The notes beneath the pieces are model-generated. The model did not search any database. It was not told the origin of the DNA and was given only the letters and a program-made list of their open reading frames with translations. From NCBI GenBank assembly GCA_030789695.1, contig JAULAV010009380.1, positions 1-64,000 of the forward strand: 64,000 bases of DNA, read 5' to 3'. This stretch comes from Scilla litardierei. Lineage: Eukaryota > Streptophyta > Magnoliopsida > Asparagales > Asparagaceae. Below, one piece after another: positions 46,101-57,278 of this stretch. Position 1 is the stretch's first letter. Every line of letters starts with the position of its first letter. Position numbers and translations under genes: made by a program.

Positions 46101-46821
46101 TTAATAAAACATTCCATATCTTCCAAAAAATGTGGAAAATGGACCCGGAGCTCAGAAAAATAACAGAAGACAAACTTAAGCTATAAAAATCTTATCATTT
46201 AATAAAAAGATCCATATCTTCCATAAAATAAAGAAAATGGCATAGAGATCAGAAAATCCGAACAACAATGTCCGTTGGATCTGGGAGATCGCCATATTCA
46301 ACTGAAAAATAAGAGAAGACAAAATTTGTTAATAGAAATTATATCATTTAATGTAAAGATTCTTATTTTCCATAAAATGTAGAAACTATCCTCGAGCTCA
46401 GAAAAATCTGAGAGATCACCAAATTTAACGAAAAGAGGAGACAAAATTAGGCCAAAATATCATATCATTTAATAAAACGATTAATATCTTACAAATAATA
46501 CAGAAAATAGCCCAGAGCTCAGAAAAATCCTCAAAAATATCTGTGGGAACCGGGAGATCGCCATCATAGAGAAGATAAAATTAGACAAAAAATCATAGCA
46601 TTTAATAAAACGATTGTTATCTTCCCAAAAATATAGAAAATAGCCAGGAGGTCAGAAAAATATCCGCACAAATTTCCATTGGAACCGGGAAACCGCCATT
46701 TTCAAGTGAAAAATAAAAGAAGACAAACGTAGGCTATAAAACTTATATCATTTAATTAAAAAATCCATATCTACAACGAAATATAGAAAATGGCCTTGAG
46801 TTCAGAAAAATCCGTAAAAAT

Positions 46822-46838
46822 TTTCGTTAGAACCGGGA
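46822..46838 (+). other. Exact match to minimal CENP-B box pattern
   Basis: TTTCGTTAGAACCGGGA fits NTTCGNNNNANNCGGGN at all nine fixed positions, at the box position of a satellite monomer. Confidence 0.6.
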
Positions 46839-47685
46839 GATCGCCATCATCAATTTAAAAAGAAGAGAAGACAAAATTAGGCTAGAAAAATCATATCATT
46901 AAATAAAAATATCGGCCAAAATGTCCATTGGAACCAGGATATCATCATGTTCAACTTAAAAAAAATAAGAGAAGACAAAATTAAGCTGCAAAAAGAATAT
47001 ACTGTAAAAGAAAATCCATAACTTCGAGAAAATGTAGAAAATAATTCCAAGCTCAGAAAAATCCGTAAAAATATTCGTTAAAACCAAGAGATCGCCATCT
47101 TCAACTAGAAAAATAAGAGAAGACAAAATTTGGTCAAAATATAATATTATTTAATAAAACGATCCATCTCTTCCAAAAATGTGGAAAATAGGCCTGAGCT
47201 CAAAAAAATCCGGAAAATGTCCTTTGGAACTGGGTGATCGCCATCTTCAACCGGACTATATGAGAAGACAAAATTAGGCCCAAAATCATATCATTTAAAA
47301 AAAGATCGTCATCTTCAACCGTCATCTTCAACTGGAAAATAAGAGAATAAAAATTTAGATAGAAAAATCATATCAATTAATAAAAAGATCCATATCTTTT
47401 ATAAAATGAATAAAATAGCACCAAACTCAGAAAATGATATACAAAAATATTTTAAGTTGAAGATGGTGAAATCCCGGTTACCACGGACATTTTATAGATG
47501 AAGATGGCGATTTTCCTGTTCCGAATTTTGTCTTCTCTTATCTTTCACTTGAAGATGGCGATTTCCCGGTTCCAACAGATATTTTTTGGCCTAATTTTGT
47601 CTTCAATGATATCATTTAAAAAAACGATCCATATATTCCAGAAAATATGGAAACTATCCAGTAGCTCAGAAATATCCGCGAAAAT

Positions 47686-47702
47686 GTTCGTTGGAATCGG
47701 GA
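47686..47702 (+). other. Exact match to minimal CENP-B box pattern
   Basis: GTTCGTTGGAATCGGGA fits all nine fixed positions and also shares the TTGGAA core of the human consensus. Confidence 0.6.
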
Positions 47703-49343
47703 GATCGCTAACTTCAACTAGAAATTAAGAGAAGACAAAATTAGGCCAAAAAACCATAGCATTTAATAAGACATTCCATATCTTCCAGAAAATGTGGAAA
47801 ATAGCGAGGAGCTCAGAAAAATATGCAAAAATTTCCTTTGTGACCGAGAGAAGGCCATCTTTAACTGAAATATAAGAGAAGACAAAATTAGGCCAAAAAC
47901 TCATATTATTAAATATAAAGATCTTCATCTTCAACTGAAAAATAAGAGAAAACAAACTTAGGTTATAAAATTCATAACGTTTAATAAAATGATCCATATC
48001 TTCCATAAAATGTAGAAAATATGCCGGAGCTCAGAAAAACTGCAAAAATGTCAGTTGGAACTGGAAGATCGCGATCTTCAACTTAAAAATAATAGAAGAC
48101 AAATTGAAGCTATAAAAATCATATCATTTAATAAAAGATCCATATCTTCCATATAATAAAGAAAATAGCACAACGATCAGAAAATCCAAAAAATGTCCAT
48201 TGGATCTGGGAGATTGCCATGTTCAACTGAAAAATAAGAGAAGACAAAATTTGGCAGTAGAAATAATATCATTTTAATATAAATATTCTAATTTTTCATA
48301 AAAAGTAGAAAATATCCCCGAGCTCAGAAAAATCCACAAAAATATCCGTCGGAACCTGGAGATCACCAATTTAACGAAAAAGAAGAAGAAAAATTAGGTC
48401 AAAAATGCATACCATTTAATAAAACGATCGATCTCTTCCACAGAATACATAAAAATAGGTTATATCTCAGAAAATCCGCAAAAATATCTGTTGGTTCCAG
48501 GAAATCGCCATCATTAGCGAAAAAATAAGAGAAGACAAATTTTGGCCAAAAAAATCTTATCATTTAATAAAACGATCGATGTCTTCCAGAAAATTCAAGG
48601 AATAACCCCGAGTCAGAAATATCTGCCAAAATGTCCGTTGGAACTAGGAGACCGCCATCTTCAAGTGAAAAATAAGAGAAGATAAACGTAGGCTATAGAA
48701 CATATAATTTAATAAAAATATACATATCGAGAATAAAACATAGAAAATAGCCTCTAGGTTAGAAAAATCCCAAAAAATTTCCGTTGGAACCAGGAGACCG
48801 CCATCTTCAATTGATAAAAAAGGAACGAAAAAATTAGGATAGAAAAATCATATCATTTACTAAAAAGATCTAAATCTTACAGAAAATGTAGAAACTAGTA
48901 CCCGTGCTCAGGAATTTCAGCTAAAATGTCATTGGAACCGGGATATTGCCATCTTCAACTAAAAAAATAAGAGAAGACAAAATTAGCCTAACAAAAATCT
49001 AATAAAAAGATCCAAATCTTCGTGGAAATGTAGAAAATAGTCCCGAGCACAGAAAAATCCACAAAAATGTCTTTGGAATCGGAAGATCGCCATCTTCAAC
49101 TAGAAATAAGTGAAGACAAAATTAGGCCAAAATATCATATCATTTAATAAAACGATCTATGTCTTCCAAAAGTGTGGAAAATAGGCTGGAACTCAAAAAA
49201 TCCGCAAAAAATTCCATTGGAACCGGGAGATCGCCATCTTCAACTGGAAAATAAAGAAGACAAATTTATGCTAGAAAATTCATATCATTTAATAAAAAGA
49301 TCGATATCTTTCATAAAATGTATAAAATAGCACTAAGATTAGA

Positions 49344-49525
49344 AAATGATATAAAAAATCTTTTCAGTTGAAGATGGCGATATCCCGGTTACAATGTGCA
49401 TTTTTATAGATGAAGATGGAGATTTCCCGGTTCCAAATTTTGTCTTCTCTTATATTTCAGTTGAAGATGACGATTTCCCGGTTCCAACAAACATTTTTTT
49501 GGCCTAATTTTGTCTTCTCCGATAT
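49344..49525 (-). repeat. Inverted module, clear example
   Basis: Minus-oriented monomer pieces from TTTTCAGTTGAAGATGGCGA to GTCTTCTCCGATATCATTT. Three truncated segments each carry the GAAGATGGCGAT-type word, and forward monomers resume at the hinge. Confidence 0.8.
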
Positions 49526-52092
49526 CATTTAATAAAACGATCCATATCTTTCAGAAAATGTCGAAAATAGCCCGGAGCTCAGAAATATCCAACAAAATGT
49601 CCGTTGGAATAGGGAGATCGCTAACTTCAATGGTAAATAAGAGAAGACAAAATTAGGCCAAAAATCATATCATCTAATAAAACGATCCATATCTTCCAGA
49701 AAATGCGCAAAATGACGCGGAGCTAAGAAAATCCACAAAAAAGTCCTGGGACCAAGAGAATGCCATCTTCAACAAAAATATAATAGAAGACAAAATTAGG
49801 CCAAAAAATCATATCATTCAATATAAAGATCTACATCATCAATTGGAAAAAAGAGAAGACAAACTTTGGTTATAAAATCATATCATTTAATAAATAACAT
49901 CATTTAAAATATCCCGGAGTTTAGAAAATTCACAAAAATGTCCATTGGAACCGGGAGATTCCATCTTCAACTTAAAAAAATTGAAGACACACTTGAGCAA
50001 TAAAAATCATATCATTTAATAAAAAGATCCATATCTTCCATAAAATAAAGAAAATAATACCGAACTCAGAGAATGCAGAAAAAATTTCTTTGGGACCGAG
50101 AGATCGCTATGTTTAACTGAAAAAAATAAGAAAAGACAACATTTGGCAATAAAAATCATATCATTAATATAAACATTCTTATTTTCCATAAAATGTGAAA
50201 ATATCTTCGAGCTCAAAAAATCCGCAAAATCACCGGGAGATTGCTAAATTTAACAAAAAATTCAAAATTCAGCCAAAAATCACAACATTTAATAAAACGG
50301 TCGATATCTTCCAAATAATGCAGAAAATATCCCAGAGCTCAGAAAAATCTGCAAAAATATCTGTTGGAACCGAGAGATCACCATCATCACTGAAAAAAAT
50401 ATATGAGAAGATGAAATTAGGCCAAAAATCATATCATTTAATAAAACGATCGATTTCTTTCATAAAATACAGAAAATAGCCTCGAGGTCAGAAAAATTTG
50501 CAAAAGTTTCGTTGGAACTGGGAGACCGCCACCTTCAAGTGAAAAATAAGAGAAGATAAACTTTGTCTGGAAAAATCATATAATGTAATAGAAAGATTCA
50601 TATCTTCCAAAAAATGTAGAAATAATCCAGAGCTCAGAAGAATCCGCAAAAAATGTCCGTTGGAATCGGTAGATCGAAATCTTCAACTGGAAAAAAAGAG
50701 AAGCCAAAATTAAGCCAAAATATCATATTATTTAATAAAACAATCCCTATCTTCCAAAAATGTGGAACATATGCCACAGCTCAGTAAAATCCGAAAAAGT
50801 GTCTGTTAAAACTGGGAGATCGTCATCTTCAACCGAAAATTAAAGAAGACAAATTTAGGCCAAAAATCGTATCATTTAATTAAAAGATATACACCTTTCA
50901 AAAATGTATAAATTAGGATTAAGCTCAGAAAAACCAGAAAAATGTCTATGGGAACCATGTGATCGCCTAAAAAGAGAAAACAAAATTAGGCCCAAAAAAT
51001 CATATCATCTAATAAAACGATCCAAATCTTCCAGAAAGTGCGCAAAAATAGCTCGGAGGTCAAATAAATACACAGAAATATATTCCAGAAAATGTGTAAA
51101 ATAGCCCAGAGCTCAGAAATATCTGCAGAAATATCGATTGAAACCAGGAGATCGACATCTTCAACGAAAAATAAGAGAAGGCATAATTAGAACCTTAAAA
51201 ATCATATCATTAAATATATATACCCATATCTTCCATAAAATGCAGAAAATAGCACCAAGCTCAAAAAAATCGCAAAAATCTCCATTAGAACCGGGAGATC
51301 GCCATGTACAACTGAAAAAATTAGAGAAGACAAAATTATGCCATAAAAATCATATCATTTAATATAAAGATCCATAGCTCATAGAAAATTTAGAAAATAG
51401 CCCGGAGATCACAAAAATCAGCAAAAATGTCCATTGGAACCAGGAGATTGCCATCATCAACGAAAAATCTAAGAGAAAACAAAATTAGACAAAAAAATCA
51501 TGGCATTTAATAAAACGATTGTTACCTTCAATAAAATACAGAAAATAGATTTGAGGAAAGAAAAATTCGCCAAAATTTCCGTTGGAACCGGGAAACATGC
51601 ATCTTCTAGTGAAAAATAAGAGAAGACAAATGTAGGCTATAAAAATCATACCATTTAATAAAAAGATCCATATCTACAATAAAATGTGGAAAATAGACTA
51701 AAGTTCAGAAAAATCCGCTAAAATTTCCGTTTGAACAGGGAGATCGCCATCATCAATTGAAAACTAAGAAAAGACAAAATTAGCCTAGAAAAATCATATC
51801 ATCTAATAAAAATAAACAAAACTTACAGAAAATGTTGAAAATTATCCCGAGCTCAGAAATATCGGGCAAAATTCCGTTGGAACAGGAATATCGCCATCTT
51901 CAACTTAAAAATAAGAGAAGATAAAATTAGGCTACAAAATCATATAATGTAATAGAAAGATTCATATCTTCCAAAAAATGTAGAAAATAATCACGAGCTC
52001 AAAAAAATCCGCAAAAAATGTCCGTTGGAACCGGGATATCGTAATCTTCAACTGGAAAAAAGAAAGCCAAAATTAAGACAAAATATCATATT

Positions 52093-52238
52093 TGTTGTGA
52101 ATGGAAATAACCAGAGTCGGTTAGGATTGCTGGTATCTTAGAGATACGCCCATATCTATGTATTCTATCTTTCTACTCTCCTACCATGCCTATAAATAGA
52201 GGGCTAGGGGTTCCACCCCCAGTAGTTGATTCATAACA
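52093..52238 (+). repeat. R2 5' LTR
   Basis: 146 bp with TGTT...AACA ends and TATA-like CCTATAAATAGAGG near 52190-52203. The right boundary is set by the primer site. No second copy is visible for comparison. Confidence 0.8.
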
Positions 52239-52251
52239 CGTTATCAGCATG
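52239..52251 (+). other. R2 putative primer-binding site
   Basis: CGTTATCAGCATG directly follows the LTR, as in R3. Confidence 0.65.
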
Positions 52252-52620
52252 AGACTCTAGAAAATTTTTTCTTTCCACAAATTTTCCATTCGTTGCGAAG
52301 GCGAAGGCGAAGGCGAGAGGAGACGAGAGATCCACGCGCGCGGTGCAAGGCTTCCTCAATCGAGCGTCCTTATCCGCGTCGGGCTTCGTTCAACCGTCGC
52401 TATATCCAGAGGACGGATATAGAGGTAAAATCACCAAAAACGATGTTTTTAATCATACGTATTATTACTCTACCCCTAGATCTCGCAAGATCGACACGGA
52501 AATTTGCTAGATCGCCTAAAAACGACGAACTTTTCGTCCCCAAAACCCAAATTTTAGGGTTCCCCCCCTCTACCGTCTATGGCCGCCCCCTTAGGGGAGG
52601 CGGTCGGTGCCGTGCCTCGC

Positions 52621-52975
52621 CCCCTGCAGGGGGGCGGCCGGTGCCCCGTCGCCGTCTCCCCTACAAGGGGGCGGCGGCCCGCCGTCCCCCCTGCAGGGGG
52701 GCGGCGGGGGCACCGGTCGCTCCCTCTGCAGGGGGACGGCGGCCGCCCCTACCGTCGCTCCCCCTGCAGGGGACGTTGGCCCCGCCGCTCCCCTATAGAG
52801 GGGCGGTGGCTGCCCTTGCCGTCGCTCCCCCTACAGGAGGCCGGCAGCCCATCCGTCCCCCTAAAGGGGGGCAACGGTGCCACTGTCGCCGTCCCCCCTG
52901 CAGGGGGCGATGGCCTCCGCCGTCCCCCCTGCAGGGGACGGCGGCGGCCTGCCGCCGCCCCCTTGCAGGGGGCGG
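52621..52975 (+). repeat. CTGCAG-centred GC-rich array, R2 leader
   Basis: Exact CTGCAG cores at 52624, 52691, 52726, 52764, 52898 and 52929, plus decayed cores (CTACAA, CTATAG, CTACAG, CTAAAG, TTGCAG) between and after them, about 30-38 bp apart. The typical unit is CCCCTGCAGGGGGCGG, so the palindrome arms are C/G runs, unlike the CCGC arms of R1. Confidence 0.8.
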
Positions 52976-53089
52976 CCGCCCCTTCCCCCTCCGTTGTTTC
53001 GGCGGCTGTACGGGGGCGACGACGGCTAACCCTAGCCGCCGCCCGAAAACCCTATTGGGCCACTGAGCCCAGATTCACAAAAAAATGAC

Positions 53090-53134
53090 TGCGGGCCTGA
53101 AGCCCGTTGCCAACCTGCGGGCTTCAGGCTCGCA
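53090..53134 (+). other. Long hairpin in R2 leader
   Basis: TGCGGGCCTGAAGCCCG (53090-53106) pairs with CGGGCTTCAGGCTCGCA (53118-53134), with 17-bp arms, one G-T position and an 11-nt loop. Confidence 0.75.
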
Positions 53135-53227
53135 GGCCAATTTTTCTTCATAAAAGAAAAAGGCGGGGAGGCTGAAAATAAGTCTTTAAAAGATTTTTGG
53201 GGCTAAAATAAATAATTAAATAGGGCA

Positions 53228-54003
53228 TCTGTGGGCCTATAAATTCGTGAAAAATCACGGTACATTATATGGCAATTATTTGGGCATATAAGTGTGTATT
53301 GTGGACTTTTGGGGGTCATTTGGGATGATTTAGAAAGGAAAAACATTTTCCTTCTACATCAAAAATGTCATTTGATTGATTAAACCCACATATTATACAA
53401 CCCTTGCATCGAATGATTTTTTTCCGTAAAATCATCTTTAGATGCTTTACATCACTGGCTTATTCTGTGGATATTATATGCGTGGTTGTGCATTATATTT
53501 AAAACTTAATAATTAGGACGATCCTGCGACCGCTCTGCCGTTAGTCACCTAACCTAACGGTGTATGACGTTGCCCAGTGGTCCAATAATTATTAAGTGAT
53601 TAAATGATTTATCCTCATGGGAATATTAAATGCCTGTGATGAAAATGTCTGATGAAAATGTTTGATGAGCACAAATTTTCTGCATGGATGGCTAATTGTG
53701 GTTTTTGGATCGGCTGTTTAAGTCCCACATTTTTTTCCTGCACTTTTCTTTTACTTTTGAGAGAAAATGTAGTGAGGAAATTTTGTAAATGTCCAAGATC
53801 GAAGACCATTTTCCATGGAGACGAAGGCCACAATTGAGGCTGAAGATCTTATATGGGACCACTGGGGTTTCCAAAGTTGTAATTTCTCTTTAAAGCTTTC
53901 ATTTGTTTAATATGGACTGTAATGGGACTTTGGACTATTATTTATGTGGGCCTGGCCGATCCACGCAATTAGCCCTTCATATTAAAATTGCCTCCGCATG
54001 AAA
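53228..54003 (+). repeat. Duplicated R2 leader segment, left copy
   Basis: From TCTGTGGGCC to CCTCCGCATGAAA, collinear with 58934-59739. The right copy leads into gag; this one is followed by Athila sequence. Confidence 0.85.
53504..53597 (+). other. Three-stem leader module, R2 left copy
   Basis: Outer arms ACTTAATAATT (53504-53514) and AATTATTAAGT (53587-53597); middle GACCGCT/AGTGGTC; inner CCGTTAG/CTAACGG. The outer stem differs from R1 by two compensated pairs (T-A to C-G and G-C to A-T). Confidence 0.75.
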
Positions 54004-54100
54004 GTGTAGGCTCCGCAGACTTCCCCAGACTATGAAGTGTATCCCGAAAATCTCCATGAATGATGGTCTGGTGTGTATCCTAAGGTGAAGGGTATATGAC

Positions 54101-55104
54101 CTACTGCACTGAAATAGAGGGAAGGTCTAGCTCGGGCTCCATCATGGTCTGTAAACATACTCCCTCGCCCAAATCACCCTCATCATCATCAAAGTAAGCC
54201 ATCTCAGCAGTCCGTCCCATGCACTCATACACCTCAAAATGGGCGGATGTAGTAGGCGAGAAACATAACTCAGGCTCTCCAATATCATCTATATCGCGCG
54301 TGCCTTCACATGCATCCACCACAACATCACCACCAACATAAAAATGCATCGTGTCATCAACATGGTCGACACGCACCCCATCATCCATCTCCTCTGACTC
54401 CTCAAAATGTGGACATTCAGCTTCATCTACTTGGCTCCACTGCGCCCCATCATCATGTTCTGCGTGTTCCTCCGTAGGGCCATAATGGAATGAGCCCTCA
54501 GCTGGCTCCTCAGGCTGGTCCTGGACCTGCTGGAATTTCTCCTCATACTTTGCAAGGTCCCTCACGTAACACCATGAATCCTCGGTCGAATAATTAAAGA
54601 ACTCTCCACCGCAGCTCATCTACACGAAATCTCGCCCAGATGGCGATAATCCTGTATAAAATATCTGCAGGAGGTGATCCTCATGGAAACTCTGGAGTGG
54701 GCACACAAGCACCAAATCAGTGAACCTCCGCCAAGCCTGATGGTAGGCCTCCCGCTCAGCTTGGGTAAAGCTCGCTATGTGCTGCTCCATGGCCTGCCGC
54801 CCCTGTACCTGCTCCAAGAAATTAGGCAAAACACTCGGAGAAATTCAGCCTGAAATGACAACCAAGTAAAATGTGAGTCAAGAGACAATGAATCAAACCA
54901 CAATCTAGCATCATCAAGTAAAGAAGAGGGAAAAAATCTAAAGTATATGCAATCATCAAAAATTTTCCCACCACGACATGAAAATATCCAATCTTCAAAC
55001 TTTTTCAAATGTAAATGAGGGTTCTCACACTCCGCACCATGAAAATATGGCGAGAGTGGGATATCCTCCAAATCAATGTCGGAAAAGTCTAAAGATGATG
55101 CCAT
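54101..55104 (-). pseudogene. gag: Athila-like gag, copy 1
   Basis: ATG at 55104 (MASS...). The N-terminal part has DIDLEDIPLSPYFHGAE, ENPHLHLKKFEDW and FFPSSLLDDARLWFDSL, the Ty3/Gypsy gag family. A one-base loss in an A run near 54828 shifts the frame, which continues as AEREAYHQAWRRFTDLV and LLQIFYTGLSPSGRD. A stop near 54620 (TAG where copy 2 has CAG) precedes the Asp/Glu-rich C-terminal part to 54101. Codons upstream of MASS would encode a hydrophobic run but lie in the leader. Capsid role is inferred from the family. Confidence 0.8.
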
Positions 55105-55263
55105 TTTGTTGTTAAAAAAATTTCTCAAGAAAACGAGAATAACAGCCAAAAGACTCAATAAGAGGAAAATAAATAAAATGGAAATACACAACACTTAGAG
55201 ATAGAAGTATCACACTAAAACTTTCGAAATCAATCAAAAAATGCTACTAATAGAAACTGGTGT

Positions 55264-55281
55264 CCTCGGCAACGGCGCCAA
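55264..55281 (-). other. Athila-like primer-binding site, copy 1
   Basis: TGGCGCCGTTGCCGAGGA on the minus strand, close to the Athila primer site complementary to tRNA-Asp. One base separates it from the LTR. Confidence 0.8.
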
Positions 55282-55282
55282 T

Positions 55283-56098
55283 TGATTGCGACGGGAAGGA
55301 CGCTTAAGTGCATGCCTTCCACTCCCAAGCGTAGGAGTGTCAATGCAATAAAAATAACCGGTGAGTACCGGGTCAGATCATAGGGACAAGTCGTTCTATA
55401 TTCACAAAATTGATCGATAAAGAAAAATAAAGTATGTTACAACCACCTCGCTAACGGTGGATAAGTGTGGAAAAAAGTGTGGTGAAACTAAAATCCTATC
55501 GTAAGTGGGTAGGCTTAGAGAACCAAATGTGGAGTTAGGATAGCTAGGAGAGAAAGCATGGGTTGTGGGTTCACTAAGATTGGTGTTAATCAAGCCCTAA
55601 TTACCGCAGATAACTCAATTGATCATCCGGCTAAGGACACTCAATAAAAAATTTTAGCTTTAAAGAACACAACAATTAGCAACATGGATGGATATATTAT
55701 CATGGCACTAATCAAACTAGGAACATGGATTCATCTCGATTTGTTCCCTTTCGGGTCTTTACCAATGAAAGTGTGCCCTAATAATCACCCAACATTAACA
55801 TGCAAGTAAGTAAGAGACAAGTAGAACCAAAATTAACAACCAATCTCAATGAGTCACAACCCACACCAATCACACTACTCAATCATACCAAATAGGATGG
55901 AATTCATAGACAAATTCATCCAATGTTCAATACAAAAGAGAAATGCAAAAATTACACAAAAAGAGAGGAAAGAGATCACCAATCTCTCAAGAAATGAGGC
56001 TTCCCTCTCACTTGGGCACCTCCTCCAAGCTTCTCCATCATCCAATGGCCTCCAACCCTATCCATAGCCTTGGGGAAGAAGAATAGCCCCAAAAAACC
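55283..56098 (-). repeat. Athila-like LTR, partial copy
   Basis: Ends in GCAATCA on the minus strand and matches the first half (plus-strand order) of 57279-58933. It is cut at an A-rich CCCAAAAA junction where copy-2 gag begins. Confidence 0.8.
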
Positions 56099-57100
56099 TT
56101 AAAATCCCAAAAAGGGAAGGTCTGGCTCGGGCTCTGTCATGGTCTGTAAACTCACTCCCTCGCCCAAATCATCCTCATCATCATCAAAGTAAGCCATCTC
56201 AGCAGTCCGTCCCATGCACTCATACACCTCAAAATGGGCGGATGTAGTAGGCGAGAAACATAACTCAGGCTCTCCAATATCATCTATATCGCTCGTGCCT
56301 TCACATGCATCCACCACAACATCACCACCAAAATAAAAATGCATCGTGTTATTAACATGGTCGACACACACCCCATCATCCATCTCCTCTGACTCCTCAA
56401 AATGTGGACATTCAGCTTCATCTACTTGGCTCCACTGCGCCCCATCATCATGTTCAGCTTGTTCCTCCGTAGGGCCATAATGGAATGAGCCCTCAGCTGG
56501 CTCCTCAGGCTGGTCCTGGACCTGCTGGAATGTCTCCTCATACTCTGCAAGGTCCCTCACGTAACACCATGAATCCTCGGTCGAATAATCAAAGAACTCT
56601 CCACCACAGCTCATCTGTAGGAAATCTCGCCCAGATGGTGATAATCCTGTATAAAATATCTGCAGGAGGTGATCCTTGTGGAAACTCTGGTGTGGGCACG
56701 GAAGCACCAAATCAGTGAACCTCCGCCAAGCCTGATGGTAGGCCTCCCGCTCAGCTTGGGTAAAGCTCACTATGTGCTGCTCCATGGCCTGCCGCCCCTA
56801 TACCTGCTCCAAGAAAATAGGCAAAAACACTCGGAGAAATTCAGCCTGAAATGACAACCAAGTAAAATGTGAGTCAAGAGACAATGAATCAAACCACAAT
56901 CTAGCATCATCAAGTAAAGAAGATGGAAAAAATCTAAAGTATATGCCATCATAAAAAATTTTCCCACCACGACATGAAAATATCAAATTTTCAAACTTCT
57001 TCAAATGTAAATGAGGGTTCTCCCACTCCGTACCATGAAAGTATGACGGGAGTGGGATATCCTCCAAATCAATGTCGGAAAAGTCTGAAGATGACGCCAT
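56099..57100 (-). pseudogene. gag: Athila-like gag, copy 2
   Basis: ATG at 57100. The same domains as copy 1 in a single frame, except for an amber stop (56798-56800, TAG where copy 1 has CAG). After it, 228 open codons contain the EAYHQAWRRF and YTGLSPSGRDF blocks and the acidic tail. The last codons (FLGF) come from LTR sequence at the duplication junction, so the natural C-terminus is lost. It is better preserved than copy 1. Confidence 0.82.
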
Positions 57101-57260
57101 TTTGTTGTTAAAAAAATTTCTCAAGAAAACGAGAATAACAACCAAAAGACTCAATAAGAGGAAAATAAATAAAATGGAAAGACACAACACTTAGAGATAG
57201 AAGTATCACACTAAAACTTTCGAAATCAATCAAAAAATGCTACTAATAGAAACCGTTGTC

Positions 57261-57278
57261 CCCGGCAACGGCGCCTAT
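57261..57278 (-). other. Athila-like primer-binding site, copy 2
   Basis: Reads GGCGCCGTTGCCGGGGAC on the minus strand, one or two bases from the LTR end. Confidence 0.8.

Larger units (their letters stand above)
40183..52092. repeat. 147-bp satellite array, segment 3
   Basis: Forward monomers with inverted modules near 41826, 43816, 45768, 47434 and 49344 (steps 1990, 1952, 1666, 1910). Without R3, the step from 35318 to 41826 is about 1975, so the array was continuous. The right end (about 50100-52092) is more irregular, with truncated monomers and no further module. Confidence 0.93.
52252..53227 (+). other. R2 leader, first part
   Basis: Purine-rich GAAGGC repeats near 52300, the CTGCAG array, a long hairpin at 53090-53134, then AT-rich sequence. 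A 257-codon frame (52293-53066) and overlapping frames exist only because the array is GC-rich and stop-poor. Confidence 0.6.

Noticed and set aside
52293..53088. 257- and 169-codon ORFs in the R2 leader
   Set aside because: The same composition effect, in an untranslated leader upstream of gag.
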